A stretch of 64,000 bases of DNA from GCA-2686295 sp964402995 (GTDB taxonomy: Archaea; Nanobdellota; Nanobdellia; Woesearchaeales; GCA-2686295), in NCBI GenBank assembly GCA_964402995.1, contig CAYOEA010000001.1, forward strand, positions 62,001 through 126,000, in the 5' to 3' direction. Shown here piece by piece: positions 26,685 through 35,561 of the stretch (positions are counted from its first letter, which is position 1; each line of letters opens with the position of its first letter). The notes below the pieces were generated by a model. That model was not told the origin of the DNA. It did not search any database and saw only the letters and a program-made list of their open reading frames with translations. The translations under genes were made by a program, and so were the position numbers.

Positions 26685-28289
26685 ATGAGTCTTAAATTAC
26701 ATAAATGGCCAAAATATCTTTGGAATTTTAATAGAAGTATAAAAAAACCTGCTAAATTTCAAAAAAAGAAATTAGAAGAAATTTTAACTCTAAATAAAGA
26801 TACTGAATATGGATTAGAATATGATTTTGCGAACATATTAGCAGCAAAGGATATTGTAAAAGCATATCAAAAAGCTGTTCCAGTAATAGAATATGAAGAT
26901 ATAGAACCATTAATTGTTCGTATGATGAATGGAGAACGAAATATAATATCAGCTAGAGACCCAATTTTTTACGCTCGTTCAAGCGGATATAATTCTAATA
27001 AATTTATTCCTCGATCTGAAAGTTATATTGAACAATTCGATCAAAAATTAGCAATTACAGCTAAAAAAAAGCCAGGAAATATGTTAACACTATATCTGGG
27101 AGATACAGCTTATATGGCTACACAAGCAGTAATTGGTCACACTAATGATGGAACCCCACATGGAAATATCTCAGGAAGACTAGCGCAAATGCAATCGCCA
27201 TTAATTCAAAAACGAATGGTTCTTCCAGCAGAAGTATATGCGATAAAAGATGCAAATGAAAGATTGAAAGAATATTCTATCAGATTTCTTTCTTCAAGAA
27301 AAATAAGACACCTAGCATTTACTTATCCTACAGAAGTATTTGAATTAAATAAATATATAGATAAGAATTGGGATGAACTCATAAATATTATTTCAAAAAA
27401 AAATCCTAAAAAAGGAAAAAGATTACAAAGACAAAATGGATTTGACCCAAAAGAATTATACCAACATGTCAAAATTGTAAGTTGTATTACAGCAGGACAA
27501 GAAAAACAATTAATAAAATTACAAGACATAATAGGACATGAAGTAGAAATTAGAACACCAGGAGTATTATCAAGTGAAGGAGATCAAACTATTTCTTTTT
27601 TCTCTGATGGAACTGAAGGTATAGTTTCCTCATTTCTAAACTTCTTTGAATTTAAAGAAATAAAAAATGAAGATGAATATGGTGATAAATATCTTACAAT
27701 CAATCAACTAAAAAAAGGGACTAAATATGTGATGTATATTACAACTGAAGATGGACTTTATAGATATAATATGAGAGATATATTTATGCCAGTTGAAAAA
27801 TATAAAAATACTTGGAAAGTTAAATACATGGGTAGAGATAAATTTTTAGATATTGCAGGCGAACACTCACCCTATCATAAACTTGAAAAAGCTATGAATG
27901 AAGCTAGAGCAGAATTAGAAATTGAAGAAACAAGTTATACATTAATACCTGATTTTAATGGCGATATTCCTAGATACAATATTTTATTTGAACTAAATCC
28001 TGAAAACACAGGAAAAGAAATAAAGTTATTAAATGCAATACATGATAAATGTTTACAAATGGAAACTTATAATAAATCAATAAATAATTTTAAACCACAA
28101 AGATTTGAAACACCAATAATTACAACATTAGAAACAGGAAGCTATAATGCATTTATGTTAAGACATAATATTGGTCAAAGAAAAGCAAAACAAATAATAA
28201 ACGATCCAGATTTCATTAAAGAGTTCAAAATTAAAGAAAGTTATGATTTGAATGGAGAAATAATCAACCTTAAAATTAATGATAAATAA
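26685..28289 (+). CDS. GH3-family acyl-adenylate enzyme-like protein
   Basis: 534 residues. GH3 signatures: the N-terminal KKLEEILTLNKDTEYGLEY, phosphate-binding-type YARSSGYNSNKFIP, YRYNMRDIFMPVEKY, and FLDIAGEHSPYHKLEKAMNEA at the C-terminal lobe hinge. GH3 proteins, first known in plants, adenylate a carboxylic acid and join it to an amino acid. Prokaryotic homologues are of unknown substrate. The protein has no membrane segment, and its gene no operon partner. An archaeal occurrence is uncommon and may reflect transfer from bacteria. Confidence 0.82.
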   Translation: MSLKLHKWPKYLWNFNRSIKKPAKFQKKKLEEILTLNKDTEYGLEYDFANILAAKDIVKAYQKAVPVIEYEDIEPLIVRMMNGERNIISARDPIFYARSSGYNSNKFIPRSESYIEQFDQKLAITAKKKPGNMLTLYLGDTAYMATQAVIGHTNDGTPHGNISGRLAQMQSPLIQKRMVLPAEVYAIKDANERLKEYSIRFLSSRKIRHLAFTYPTEVFELNKYIDKNWDELINIISKKNPKKGKRLQRQNGFDPKELYQHVKIVSCITAGQEKQLIKLQDIIGHEVEIRTPGVLSSEGDQTISFFSDGTEGIVSSFLNFFEFKEIKNEDEYGDKYLTINQLKKGTKYVMYITTEDGLYRYNMRDIFMPVEKYKNTWKVKYMGRDKFLDIAGEHSPYHKLEKAMNEARAELEIEETSYTLIPDFNGDIPRYNILFELNPENTGKEIKLLNAIHDKCLQMETYNKSINNFKPQRFETPIITTLETGSYNAFMLRHNIGQRKAKQIINDPDFIKEFKIKESYDLNGEIINLKINDK

Positions 28290-28392
28290 TACGAAATAAA
28301 ATAAAATACAATAATATAATATACTAATAAAATAATTTAAAATTTCTAAATCACATAAAATTATTTAAATCAGATTAAATCTAATTATTTTC

Positions 28393-29172
28393 ATGTTAGA
28401 ATATATTTACATTTTTGGAAGTGTAATTGCAGTATCACTTATTGCATTAATTGCATTTATACCATTCTTATTTAAAAAAGAGATCCCAAAAAGACTTCTA
28501 ATAACTCTACTGAGCTTATCAGTTGGATCTTTACTTGGAAGCGTATTTATTATTTTTATGCCTGAAATGGTGAATCATGGATATCACTTAGAAACAGGAA
28601 TATATTTACTAATAGGATTCTTAATGTTCTTTTTATTAGAAAGATTAATTCATTGGCATCATAATAAATGTGAACATAACCCAGACGGTCATGGAGAAGG
28701 ACATAGTCACGCATATCATTTAGCTCCACTAAACTTAATTGGAGATGGAATGCATAATTTCTTAGATGGAATGGTTATTGCTGGCGCATACTTAATAAAC
28801 ATACCACTAGGAATTGCTACAACAATAACAGTTATGTTTCATGAATTACCACAAGAAATTGCCGACTTTGGAGTTTTATTATATTCCGGAATGTCAAAGA
28901 AAAAAGCGATATTATTCAACTTCTTATCAGCAATAACAGCAATAGTAGGCGCAATAGTTGCAATTGCTCTATCAAGTAAACTCCATGGATTTAATGAATT
29001 TATAATTCCGTTTGCAGCAGGAAACTTTATTTACATTGCAGCATCGAATCTAGTCCCAGAGCTACACAGACACTGTAAGATAAAAGACACACTCCTACAC
29101 TTAACAGCGATAATCATAGGAATAGGAATAATGATCTTAGTAGCAAATATTGGTGGCGGACATACACACTAA
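28393..29172 (+). CDS. ZIP-family metal transporter
   Basis: 259 residues, about eight membrane helices. The metal-path motifs of helices IV and V are present: LNLIGDGMHNFLDGMVIAG and HELPQEIADFGVLLYSG. A His-rich cytoplasmic loop (HHNKCEHNPDGHGEGHSHAYH, about residues 90-112) lies between helices III and IV, as in ZIP and YkeE-like members. The likely substrate is zinc, possibly iron or manganese. A short inverted motif AGATTAAATCT lies about 25 bases upstream and could be an operator. Confidence 0.93.
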   Translation: MLEYIYIFGSVIAVSLIALIAFIPFLFKKEIPKRLLITLLSLSVGSLLGSVFIIFMPEMVNHGYHLETGIYLLIGFLMFFLLERLIHWHHNKCEHNPDGHGEGHSHAYHLAPLNLIGDGMHNFLDGMVIAGAYLINIPLGIATTITVMFHELPQEIADFGVLLYSGMSKKKAILFNFLSAITAIVGAIVAIALSSKLHGFNEFIIPFAAGNFIYIAASNLVPELHRHCKIKDTLLHLTAIIIGIGIMILVANIGGGHTH

Positions 29173-29324
29173 CATTCTTCGTATTAAATAATTCTTAAAA
29201 TACTTTTAATTCTAAATTAGAAATAATTCACTTATTAAATAAATAAATTGTAATTAAGAAATAATATTATAAATCAAAAAAGAAAAGAAATGCTTAAATA
29301 AATTTAAGCAAAAAAATTAGGAAA

Positions 29325-29468
29325 TTACTTTCCCATAATTCGATACATACCAGTTCCACAAGTAGGACATTTACCTTTCATAGCTTTTCGGCCATTCTTC
29401 ATAGTAACTTCTTGTGCTTCGGACATTTCTCTTTTTGCTTTACATTTAACGCAATATGCTTCTGCCAT
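29325..29468 (-). CDS. DUF5679-type zinc ribbon protein
   Basis: 47 residues, too short for routine gene calling. Two CxxC pairs: YCVKCKAKREM and KCPTCGTGMYRIMG, separated by the phrase EAQEVTMKNGRKAMKG. This matches the small zinc-ribbon family DUF5679. GGGAGGAAT ten bases before the ATG is a strong ribosome-binding site. Such ribbons often contact RNA or ribosomes, but no function is established. It occupies most of the 472-base interval between the ZIP and SufE genes; the rest is AT-rich promoter DNA. Confidence 0.88.
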   Translation of the reverse strand: MAEAYCVKCKAKREMSEAQEVTMKNGRKAMKGKCPTCGTGMYRIMGK

Positions 29469-29654
29469 TTTATAATTCCTCCCTAATACCAATAAATAGT
29501 ATTTTTTTAATGTTTTAAGAGTAAAATAGAAGTCCTCCTATATAAAATGTAGGTTTTTTGAGCGGATTTTAAGCACAAAATGAGTTAAAACTAACAAAAT
29601 AGTAAATTATCAGCAAACATAAGCTTTATAAAAAAAAACTCGAATTTGGAGTTT

Positions 29655-30164
29655 ATGACGAAAAAAAGCCTTGAAGATGTTGACAATTTCATATTTGAAT
29701 TAAATGATGAATTAGACTTTTATCAAGATAAAAGAGAAGTTCTAGAAGCAATAATAGAATATGGAAAACAATTAGAAGAATTAGTTGAAAATCTTCGAAC
29801 TGAAGATAATAAAGTCAAAGGATGTATTTCAGGAGTCAACATCATTGTCAAAGAGAATGATGGCAGAATGCACTTTGAAGCACATTCAGAATCCATGATA
29901 GTTAAAGGCTATGTTTTCTTAGTTATTAGTGCATTTGAAGGATTAAAGAAATTAGACTTAGGAGTTGCTTGCGATAAATTTGAAGAATTTGCAAAAGAAG
30001 CAAAACTAACTGAAAGCATGATATCATCAAGAGCTAATGCAATTGGAAACATCATCAGATATATTAAAGAAAAAGCTGGCATAGATAATAATACTAATAA
30101 TACAAATATGAAAAAAGAAACTGACGAAGAAGAAAAGGAAGAAGAGGAAGCTTTCAATGAGTAG
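29655..30164 (+). CDS. SufE-family sulfur acceptor
   Basis: 169 residues from the ATG at 29655. SufE features: EYGKQLEELVENLRTEDNKVKGCISGVNI with the sulfur-accepting Cys in KGC, and HFEAHSESMIVKGYVFLVI. SufE takes sulfur from a SufS-type cysteine desulfurase and passes it to the Fe-S scaffold. No sufS, sufB or sufC is visible here. The C-terminus is acidic (DEEEKEEEEA). It overlaps the phosphoesterase gene by eight bases, and a HesB/IscA fusion lies two genes downstream, which suggests a small Fe-S unit. Confidence 0.88.
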   Translation: MTKKSLEDVDNFIFELNDELDFYQDKREVLEAIIEYGKQLEELVENLRTEDNKVKGCISGVNIIVKENDGRMHFEAHSESMIVKGYVFLVISAFEGLKKLDLGVACDKFEEFAKEAKLTESMISSRANAIGNIIRYIKEKAGIDNNTNNTNMKKETDEEEKEEEEAFNE

Positions 30165-31230
30165 ACTTGCTCAAATCATAATATTCGGACTAGTAGTTCA
30201 TATAGTATACTTTTTCTTCAACTACTTTTTATTAAATAAAATAAGTAAATTCTTTAGTTTAAACAAAGGAACTTGGTTTTATGTAGTTATTATAATACTA
30301 ACATTATCTTTTGTTGCATCATTCTTATTAGATCAATATGCAAATAGTCAAATAACTAGAATAGTTCATACAGTTATTTCTGTTGAGATGGGAATTGCAT
30401 TTTTATTATTCATAGTCTTTGTATTACATCAAATAACAAAGTTGTTTGGAGTGCCCACAAATGCAATTATAGGTACTGCACTGATAGGATTAGTTTTAAT
30501 TGTATCAATCTTCGCAATTATTAATGCAAGTAAAATTCATCTTAAAGAAGTTGAAATTCCAATTAAAGGTTTGACTGAAGAAAAAACAATAATGCAATTA
30601 TCAGATATACATGCAGGAACAATAATAGGGCCAAAAAGAGTTGAAAAAATTGTCAGTATGACAAATGCAGAGAATCCAGACTATGTTGTAATAACTGGAG
30701 ACTTAGTTGATGGAAGCGGACCGCTAACAGTAGACTTATTTAGACCACTTGACAAACTTAATGCGCCAACATACTTTGTTGCAGGTAATCATGAACACCA
30801 CCAAGATATAAATAAAGTGATGGACATATTTGGACAAATAGACATGACTATACTTCGAGATGAAGCAATAATAGTTGATGACATACAATTCATAGGAGTA
30901 GAATATGCAGATAATAAAGATGCACTAAGAAAAATTCTACCAACAATAGATATTGAAAAAAACAAAACTAAAATATTATTATTCCACGCACCAGATGATT
31001 TGGATTATGCAGTAGAACAAAAAATGGATTTAGTATTATCAGGACACACACATAGTGGTCAAATATGGCCATTTAATTTCTTGGTAAAATTGAAATTCAA
31101 ATATTTATATGGATTATTTAAAGTTGAAAATACTAATTTATATGTTTCTTCAGGAGCAGGATTTTGGGGACCTCCAATGAGATTAGGATCAAACTGCGAA
31201 ATTGTAAAGATAAAATTAGTGAAAGCTTAA
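30157..31230 (+). CDS. membrane-anchored calcineurin-like phosphoesterase (YkuE-like)
   Basis: 357 residues. Four membrane helices lie in the first 125 residues, followed by a binuclear metallophosphoesterase domain: LSDIHAG, TGDLVDG, GNHEHH, HAPDD and SGHTHSGQIWP. All metal ligands are present. This layout is that of YkuE/YaeI-like enzymes, which act at the membrane on phosphorylated lipids or other phosphoesters. It overlaps the sufE gene, so it is translationally coupled to it; the functional link is unclear. Confidence 0.9.
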   Translation: MSRLAQIIIFGLVVHIVYFFFNYFLLNKISKFFSLNKGTWFYVVIIILTLSFVASFLLDQYANSQITRIVHTVISVEMGIAFLLFIVFVLHQITKLFGVPTNAIIGTALIGLVLIVSIFAIINASKIHLKEVEIPIKGLTEEKTIMQLSDIHAGTIIGPKRVEKIVSMTNAENPDYVVITGDLVDGSGPLTVDLFRPLDKLNAPTYFVAGNHEHHQDINKVMDIFGQIDMTILRDEAIIVDDIQFIGVEYADNKDALRKILPTIDIEKNKTKILLFHAPDDLDYAVEQKMDLVLSGHTHSGQIWPFNFLVKLKFKYLYGLFKVENTNLYVSSGAGFWGPPMRLGSNCEIVKIKLVKA

Positions 31231-31320
31231 AGATTAAATATATAAATAAAATAAATTCACAAAATAAAATTAACACTAAACAAAACTTAAAATAAAAAAA
31301 TAAATTAAGGAGACAATAAA

Positions 31321-31887
31321 ATGGTAGAAAACAAAAATAAAAAAAATGAAATTCTAATTACAAGTGATATGACTATTGGAGAAGCAGTAGAACAATATCC
31401 TCCAACAGCTAATGTTCTAACAGCAGAAGGAATCCACTGCGTAGGTTGCGGAGCTGCAACTTATGAAACAATAGAAGAAGGATTAAAAGGACATGGAAAG
31501 ACTGATGAACAAATTGTAAAGATTGTAAAAAAAATGAATGATATGGCTACAATATTTGAACAAAATCCTGAAAGTGTAACTATAACTGATGCAGCTGTTA
31601 AAGAATTAAACAAATTAATGGTTACTGAGAAAAAAGAAGGATATGGACTTAGAGTAGAAGTAGTTCCTGGCGGATGTTCAGGCGTTCAATATGGTTTAGA
31701 CTTAGAACAAAAAGCAAAAGAAAAAGACACTACTATTGAATCAAATGGGATTACTGTATTTATAGATGGAGAATCGATGAAACATCTGAAAGGAGCAGTA
31801 ATAGATTATGTTAAAACTCCACAAGGAGAAGGATTTAATATAATAAATCCAAGTGCACCAAAAACAGAATCATGTGGATGCAATTAA
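31321..31887 (+). CDS. DUF1858-HesB/IscA fusion, Fe-S cluster carrier
   Basis: 188 residues. An N-terminal DUF1858 domain (about 10-80) carries GIHCVGCGAATYETIEEGLKGHG, the hybrid-cluster-associated disulfide motif. A HesB/IscA domain (about 80-188) contains the ligand Cys in VPGGCSGVQYG and the C-terminal pair in ESCGCN. Usually these are separate proteins; the fusion suggests redox control of cluster transfer. AAGGAGA before the ATG is a good ribosome-binding site. The last codons are repeated downstream (31856-32105). Confidence 0.9.
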   Translation: MVENKNKKNEILITSDMTIGEAVEQYPPTANVLTAEGIHCVGCGAATYETIEEGLKGHGKTDEQIVKIVKKMNDMATIFEQNPESVTITDAAVKELNKLMVTEKKEGYGLRVEVVPGGCSGVQYGLDLEQKAKEKDTTIESNGITVFIDGESMKHLKGAVIDYVKTPQGEGFNIINPSAPKTESCGCN

Positions 31888-32105
31888 AAATCAGTTTTTG
31901 AGTACCAACAAATTCTTTGTTGAGAACACCAAAAACAGAATCATGCGGATGTAATTAAAAATCAGTTTTTGTGTACCAACAAATTCTTTGTTGAGAACAC
32001 CAAAAACAGAATCATGCGGATGTAATTAAAAATCAGTTTTTGTGTACCAACAAATTCTTTGTTGAGAACACCAAAAACAGAATCATGTGGATGCAATTAA
32101 AAATC
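31856..32105 (+). repeat. 71-bp tandem repeat of gene end plus terminator, 3.5 copies
   Basis: Copies start at 31856, 31927, 31998 and 32069 (the last is partial). Each begins with the final codons of the HesB gene (PKTESCGCN, stop), followed by CAACAAA-TTC-TTTGTTG, a perfect seven-base-pair hairpin. Copies 1 and 4 read TGTGGATGC, copies 2 and 3 TGCGGATGT: both differences are synonymous. The unit length is not a multiple of three. This non-coding tail fills almost the whole interval to the next gene. Confidence 0.92.
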
Positions 32106-32136
32106 TAAATAATTTTCATTTATTTTTATTTAATTC

Positions 32137-33285
32137 TTATTTACTTTTTTGTTCATATTTTGTTTTTATATCATGAACTAATGGTTTTAAAATAGGCTCA
32201 AGTTGTTCATAAACTATTTGATGACCTGAAAAACTTGGATGAATTCTATCATTAGATGCAAAAAATATTTCAGAATCATCATGGTTCTTATAAGATTCTA
32301 AAGCATCAACAACAATAAAACCATTCTCCCTACCTAAATCTAGAACTTTATTTTGGATATCAACATACTCATAATTTTTAAGTGAATGAAGCCAAGGAAA
32401 AACAACTAATACAACAGGAGTATCTCCTGCAAGTTCTGCAATTCTTTCAAAACTATACTCAACTGTTTTCCAAGAACAAATATCTTTATGAGCTCGAATA
32501 ACGAATTTCGGATTAGATTCTAAATTTTGCAACTCAGGCGTATTAAAAGGATTAATTGCACGTTCAATAAATACATCATTAAAGTAAATTCTTTCTAAAA
32601 ATGAAGATGCAAGAAAAACATTTCTTAACTTACAACTAAAAGGAAGATTGGAAATACTACTAATTGCACTACGTCTATTTCTAAGTTCTTTTGGAGATAA
32701 GAATTGATTAATTGGAATACCATAATCAGCAATAGGATCATTATATACATAACTAAAAACAATTATATCAGGCTTATCTACCATAAGTTTCTCTAAAAAT
32801 ACCGCTTCTTGAATTGAACCATAACCTGAAGTTCCCGTATTAAGAACAGTAATATTAAGATTTGACTCAATTAAATTAGCGAAACGAAATTCGTTATGAG
32901 AAATTGCTTCAGTAACAGAATCACCAAGCGCTAAAATATAAGGTTTACTTTCAGGAGTTAAATTTATTATTTTTTCATAAGAAAGCAGAATATTATCTGA
33001 AGGATTATAAATTGAATCAAGAGCAATCGGTTTATAATAAGATTTTTTATATTCAATGCCATCAATTAGTCTGGCTGCAGATTCGGCTAACAATAAGAAA
33101 ATAAATATTGAGATTACTAAAACAGCTATTTTTTTATTATTTTTATTCAAAATAAGCCAATTAGCAAGAGCAATAAGACATAAAACACCTAATAGAAAAT
33201 AAATCTTAAATGAAGAATCAATACCTATAAATCTAACTACTATTATGAATATAACTAAACTAATTAATACAGATTTTATTCTCAT
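32137..33285 (-). CDS. SGNH/GDSL-type hydrolase with membrane-domain N-terminus (paralogue 4 of 4)
   Basis: 382 residues, the longest paralogue. About three membrane helices lie in the first 75 residues. Then block I ALGDSVTEAIS, block II NTGTSGYGSIQEAVFLEKL, block III YNDPIADYG and block V NDRIHPSFSGHQIV: catalytic Ser, Gly, Asn, Asp and His are present. The extra helices distinguish it from the single-anchor paralogues. The enzyme domain should be extracellular. The ferredoxin gene lies 39 bases upstream on the same strand. Confidence 0.88.
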   Translation of the reverse strand: MRIKSVLISLVIFIIVVRFIGIDSSFKIYFLLGVLCLIALANWLILNKNNKKIAVLVISIFIFLLLAESAARLIDGIEYKKSYYKPIALDSIYNPSDNILLSYEKIINLTPESKPYILALGDSVTEAISHNEFRFANLIESNLNITVLNTGTSGYGSIQEAVFLEKLMVDKPDIIVFSYVYNDPIADYGIPINQFLSPKELRNRRSAISSISNLPFSCKLRNVFLASSFLERIYFNDVFIERAINPFNTPELQNLESNPKFVIRAHKDICSWKTVEYSFERIAELAGDTPVVLVVFPWLHSLKNYEYVDIQNKVLDLGRENGFIVVDALESYKNHDDSEIFFASNDRIHPSFSGHQIVYEQLEPILKPLVHDIKTKYEQKSK

Positions 33286-33324
33286 TTAAACAATACTAAC
33301 CTCTCAAATAATCTCTAATGAGAA

Positions 33325-33549
33325 TTATTTCTTAATTACAATTGCTTTAACAGGACAACTCTTAGCAGCTTCTTCTAATTCAGGAGTTAATTCTAATTCA
33401 GCTTCCCATAAACCAGCTTCAACTTCTGATCCACCAACTAAATCTGCTGTTCCATCATCTTGAATTTTCCAATTAGCAGGATTAAGAGATTCACAAGCAG
33501 CTGCACCAATACATGAGTCTTTATCATAAATTACTTTTACTTTTACCAT
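33325..33549 (-). CDS. single-cluster ferredoxin, probably [3Fe-4S]
   Basis: 74 residues. Cysteines: the pair in DSCIGAAACESLNP (CX5C) and the one in KSCPVKAIVI. The second Cys of the usual CxxC is Ala, leaving three ligands, as in actinobacterial [3Fe-4S] ferredoxins (CxGAGxC...CP). A fourth ligand from solvent or another side chain cannot be excluded. It is a small acidic electron carrier; the partner is unknown. Confidence 0.85.
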   Translation of the reverse strand: MVKVKVIYDKDSCIGAAACESLNPANWKIQDDGTADLVGGSEVEAGLWEAELELTPELEEAAKSCPVKAIVIKK

Positions 33550-33666
33550 AAAAAGAATAAATGACTGTAGAGTTTTTATATTTTGTCAATAAAAAAAGTC
33601 TTAGTTAACAAAACATTTAAATTATACAAGAAATGAAAATAAGATGTTTTAGGAGGAAAGAACAAA

Positions 33667-34146
33667 ATGTTAGTCAAAATAATTACAACAAATGGAGATA
33701 CTGATTTAGAAAATCAAGTAAATACATTCATCATGGGCAAACATGTGATTGATATCAAATTAACAGAATGGGCAGAATATGAAGCACAAACAGGAGGATA
33801 TACTGCATACATAATGTACGAACCAAGAATTCCTGAAGTACAACTTCAAATAAAAGTTTTAGGAAGAGTTGGAAATCAAGAATTAGAAGATGATGTTAAT
33901 AACTTTGTGTTAGGAAAAGCAGTTGCTGAAATAAAATTTACTGAATGGGTTAATTTTAAACATGAAACAGGCGGATATACAGCATTAGTTTTATTTGCAC
34001 CAAATTATAATCCAAAACAAAACGCAAATATGGGCACAAGTCATGTTCAACAAGACACACCCCCAATGCAAACATCAAATCAAGCTAGCGATAATACAGA
34101 TAACAAACCAAAACCAAAGAAACAACAGAAATTTAATGCACTATGA
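33667..34146 (+). CDS. two-repeat protein resembling Cse60-like domains
   Basis: 159 residues. Two clear internal repeats of about 50 residues: LENQVNTFIMGKHVIDIKLT (about 15-34) and LEDDVNNFVLGKAVAEIKFT (about 77-96), each followed by EW and a TGGYTA strand. The repeat resembles the small sporulation-associated Cse60 fold, though this is a weak guess. A Pro/Gln/Lys tail follows. AGGAGG precedes the ATG. The stop overlaps the start of the ROK gene (ATGA), so the two are translationally coupled. Confidence 0.7.
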   Translation: MLVKIITTNGDTDLENQVNTFIMGKHVIDIKLTEWAEYEAQTGGYTAYIMYEPRIPEVQLQIKVLGRVGNQELEDDVNNFVLGKAVAEIKFTEWVNFKHETGGYTALVLFAPNYNPKQNANMGTSHVQQDTPPMQTSNQASDNTDNKPKPKKQQKFNAL

Positions 34147-34985
34147 GAATTGGACTAGATATTGGCGGAACCAAAATTGAAGCTATTTTAGCTACAAATA
34201 AAGGCGAGATAAAGAAAACTTTTCGTATGCCTGCAGAAGTAAATAAAGGCAGAGCAAAAGTTTTAGCAAACTTAGTACATGCAATAAATCAAGTTGATAA
34301 TGGCAAAGTAAAAGAAGTTGGAATAAGTTTTGCAGGTGTTCTAAAGGACGGAAAAGTTCTCAAAGCAGTACACATATCTTGTTTTGACAGGTTTGATTTG
34401 AAAACAAAATTAGAATCACTAACAAAGAAAAAGATTCGAATTGAAAATGATGCTAACTGTTTTGCATTAGCAGAACAAAAAAGAGGCGCTTGTAAAGGAA
34501 AAGAAAATATTCTTGGAATAATAATTGGAACAGGAATTGGAGCAGGCGTTGTAATCAAAGGACAAATTCATTCTGGGAAAAATAATTCTGCCGGTGAAGT
34601 TGGAAAAATTAGAATTATGAAAGGTAAAACTTTCGAAGAACTTTGCTCAGGACCTGGCGTTAGTGCACGATTTATTGCAGCAGGCGGAAACAAAGAAGAA
34701 GCAAGTCCAAAAGAAATCTTTAAATCAAAATCAAGAATTGCAAAAGATATTGTTAATGAAACAATAGAAGTTATTTCTTATGTACTTGCAAATCAAATTA
34801 CAAGTTTTGATCCAGACGCAATTGTTCTTGGTGGCGGTCTTAGCAATGTTGCATTTTACAAAGAGATAAATAAACACGTCCAAGAGCAATTATTTCTTAA
34901 AGAATTAAGAGCAACAAAAATTCTAAAAAACAAACTTGGAGATTCAAGTGGAACAATTGGTGCAGTAATGCTTTGGGACTCTTAG
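34143..34985 (+). CDS. ROK-family sugar kinase
   Basis: 280 residues. ATP-binding GLDIGGTKIEA near the N-terminus, catalytic Asp in IENDANCFALAEQKRGACKG, and GIIIGTGIGAGVVIKGQI. The usual ROK zinc motif (CxCGxxGC) is absent, where the sequence reads AGEVGKIRIMKG; some archaeal members also lack it. It probably phosphorylates glucose or another hexose or amino sugar. It is coupled by a four-base overlap to the preceding repeat-domain gene. Confidence 0.88.
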   Translation: MRIGLDIGGTKIEAILATNKGEIKKTFRMPAEVNKGRAKVLANLVHAINQVDNGKVKEVGISFAGVLKDGKVLKAVHISCFDRFDLKTKLESLTKKKIRIENDANCFALAEQKRGACKGKENILGIIIGTGIGAGVVIKGQIHSGKNNSAGEVGKIRIMKGKTFEELCSGPGVSARFIAAGGNKEEASPKEIFKSKSRIAKDIVNETIEVISYVLANQITSFDPDAIVLGGGLSNVAFYKEINKHVQEQLFLKELRATKILKNKLGDSSGTIGAVMLWDS

Positions 34986-35076
34986 TTCTTAAAAGCATCC
35001 GTTCTCGACATAAAATAAACGAAACCTTTATATACCTGTTTAATGCAATATGAACATACATTCGGAGGATATTAAG

Positions 35077-35472
35077 ATGAAGCGTTTTTTCTCATCAATA
35101 AAAAAATTTACACAAGGAAACCAAGCGACCGATGAAGATGATTTCATAGGCGAAGAAGAGTACGTAGAAATAGATACTGAAAAAGAACAAGAAAGACTAG
35201 ACAAAGTTATTGTTAAGCCATACATTATGGAAGATTTTTCAGATATCAAAGAAATTCTAGATATTCTAAGAGAAGGACATACTATTGCACTAATAAATAT
35301 TAAGCCACTTAAAGATAAAGATTTAGTAGAGTTAAAAAGAGCAATTAACAAATTGAAAAAGACATGTGATGCTATCGAAGGAGACATTGCAGGATTTGGA
35401 GATGATTATATTGTTGTGACACCTAGCTTTGCAGAAATCCATAGAGCAAAATCAGTTGGCAATATCGAATAA
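35077..35472 (+). CDS. sepF: SepF-like cell-division protein
   Basis: 131 residues from the ATG at 35077, selected because GGAGG lies eight to twelve bases upstream; an ATG at 35050 has none. The N-terminal MKRFFSSIKKF is an amphipathic membrane-targeting helix, followed by an acidic linker and the SepF core (KPYIMEDFSDIKEILDILRE, HTIALINIKPLKDKD, CDAIEGDIAGFGDDYIVVTP). In archaea SepF tethers FtsZ to the membrane. No ftsZ is in the window. Confidence 0.9.
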   Translation: MKRFFSSIKKFTQGNQATDEDDFIGEEEYVEIDTEKEQERLDKVIVKPYIMEDFSDIKEILDILREGHTIALINIKPLKDKDLVELKRAINKLKKTCDAIEGDIAGFGDDYIVVTPSFAEIHRAKSVGNIE

Positions 35473-35561
35473 ATCTTATTAATTATTTTTTTTAATTATT
35501 TTTACCAATTCTAAGTATAAATTCCAATAAACTTTTTATATATAATTTAGTTTCTAAGCCT

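Noticed and set aside
31856..32105. 71-bp repeats as a possible CRISPR array
   Set aside because: The units are directly adjacent with no unique spacers, begin inside a coding sequence and contain a terminator hairpin. No cas gene is present.
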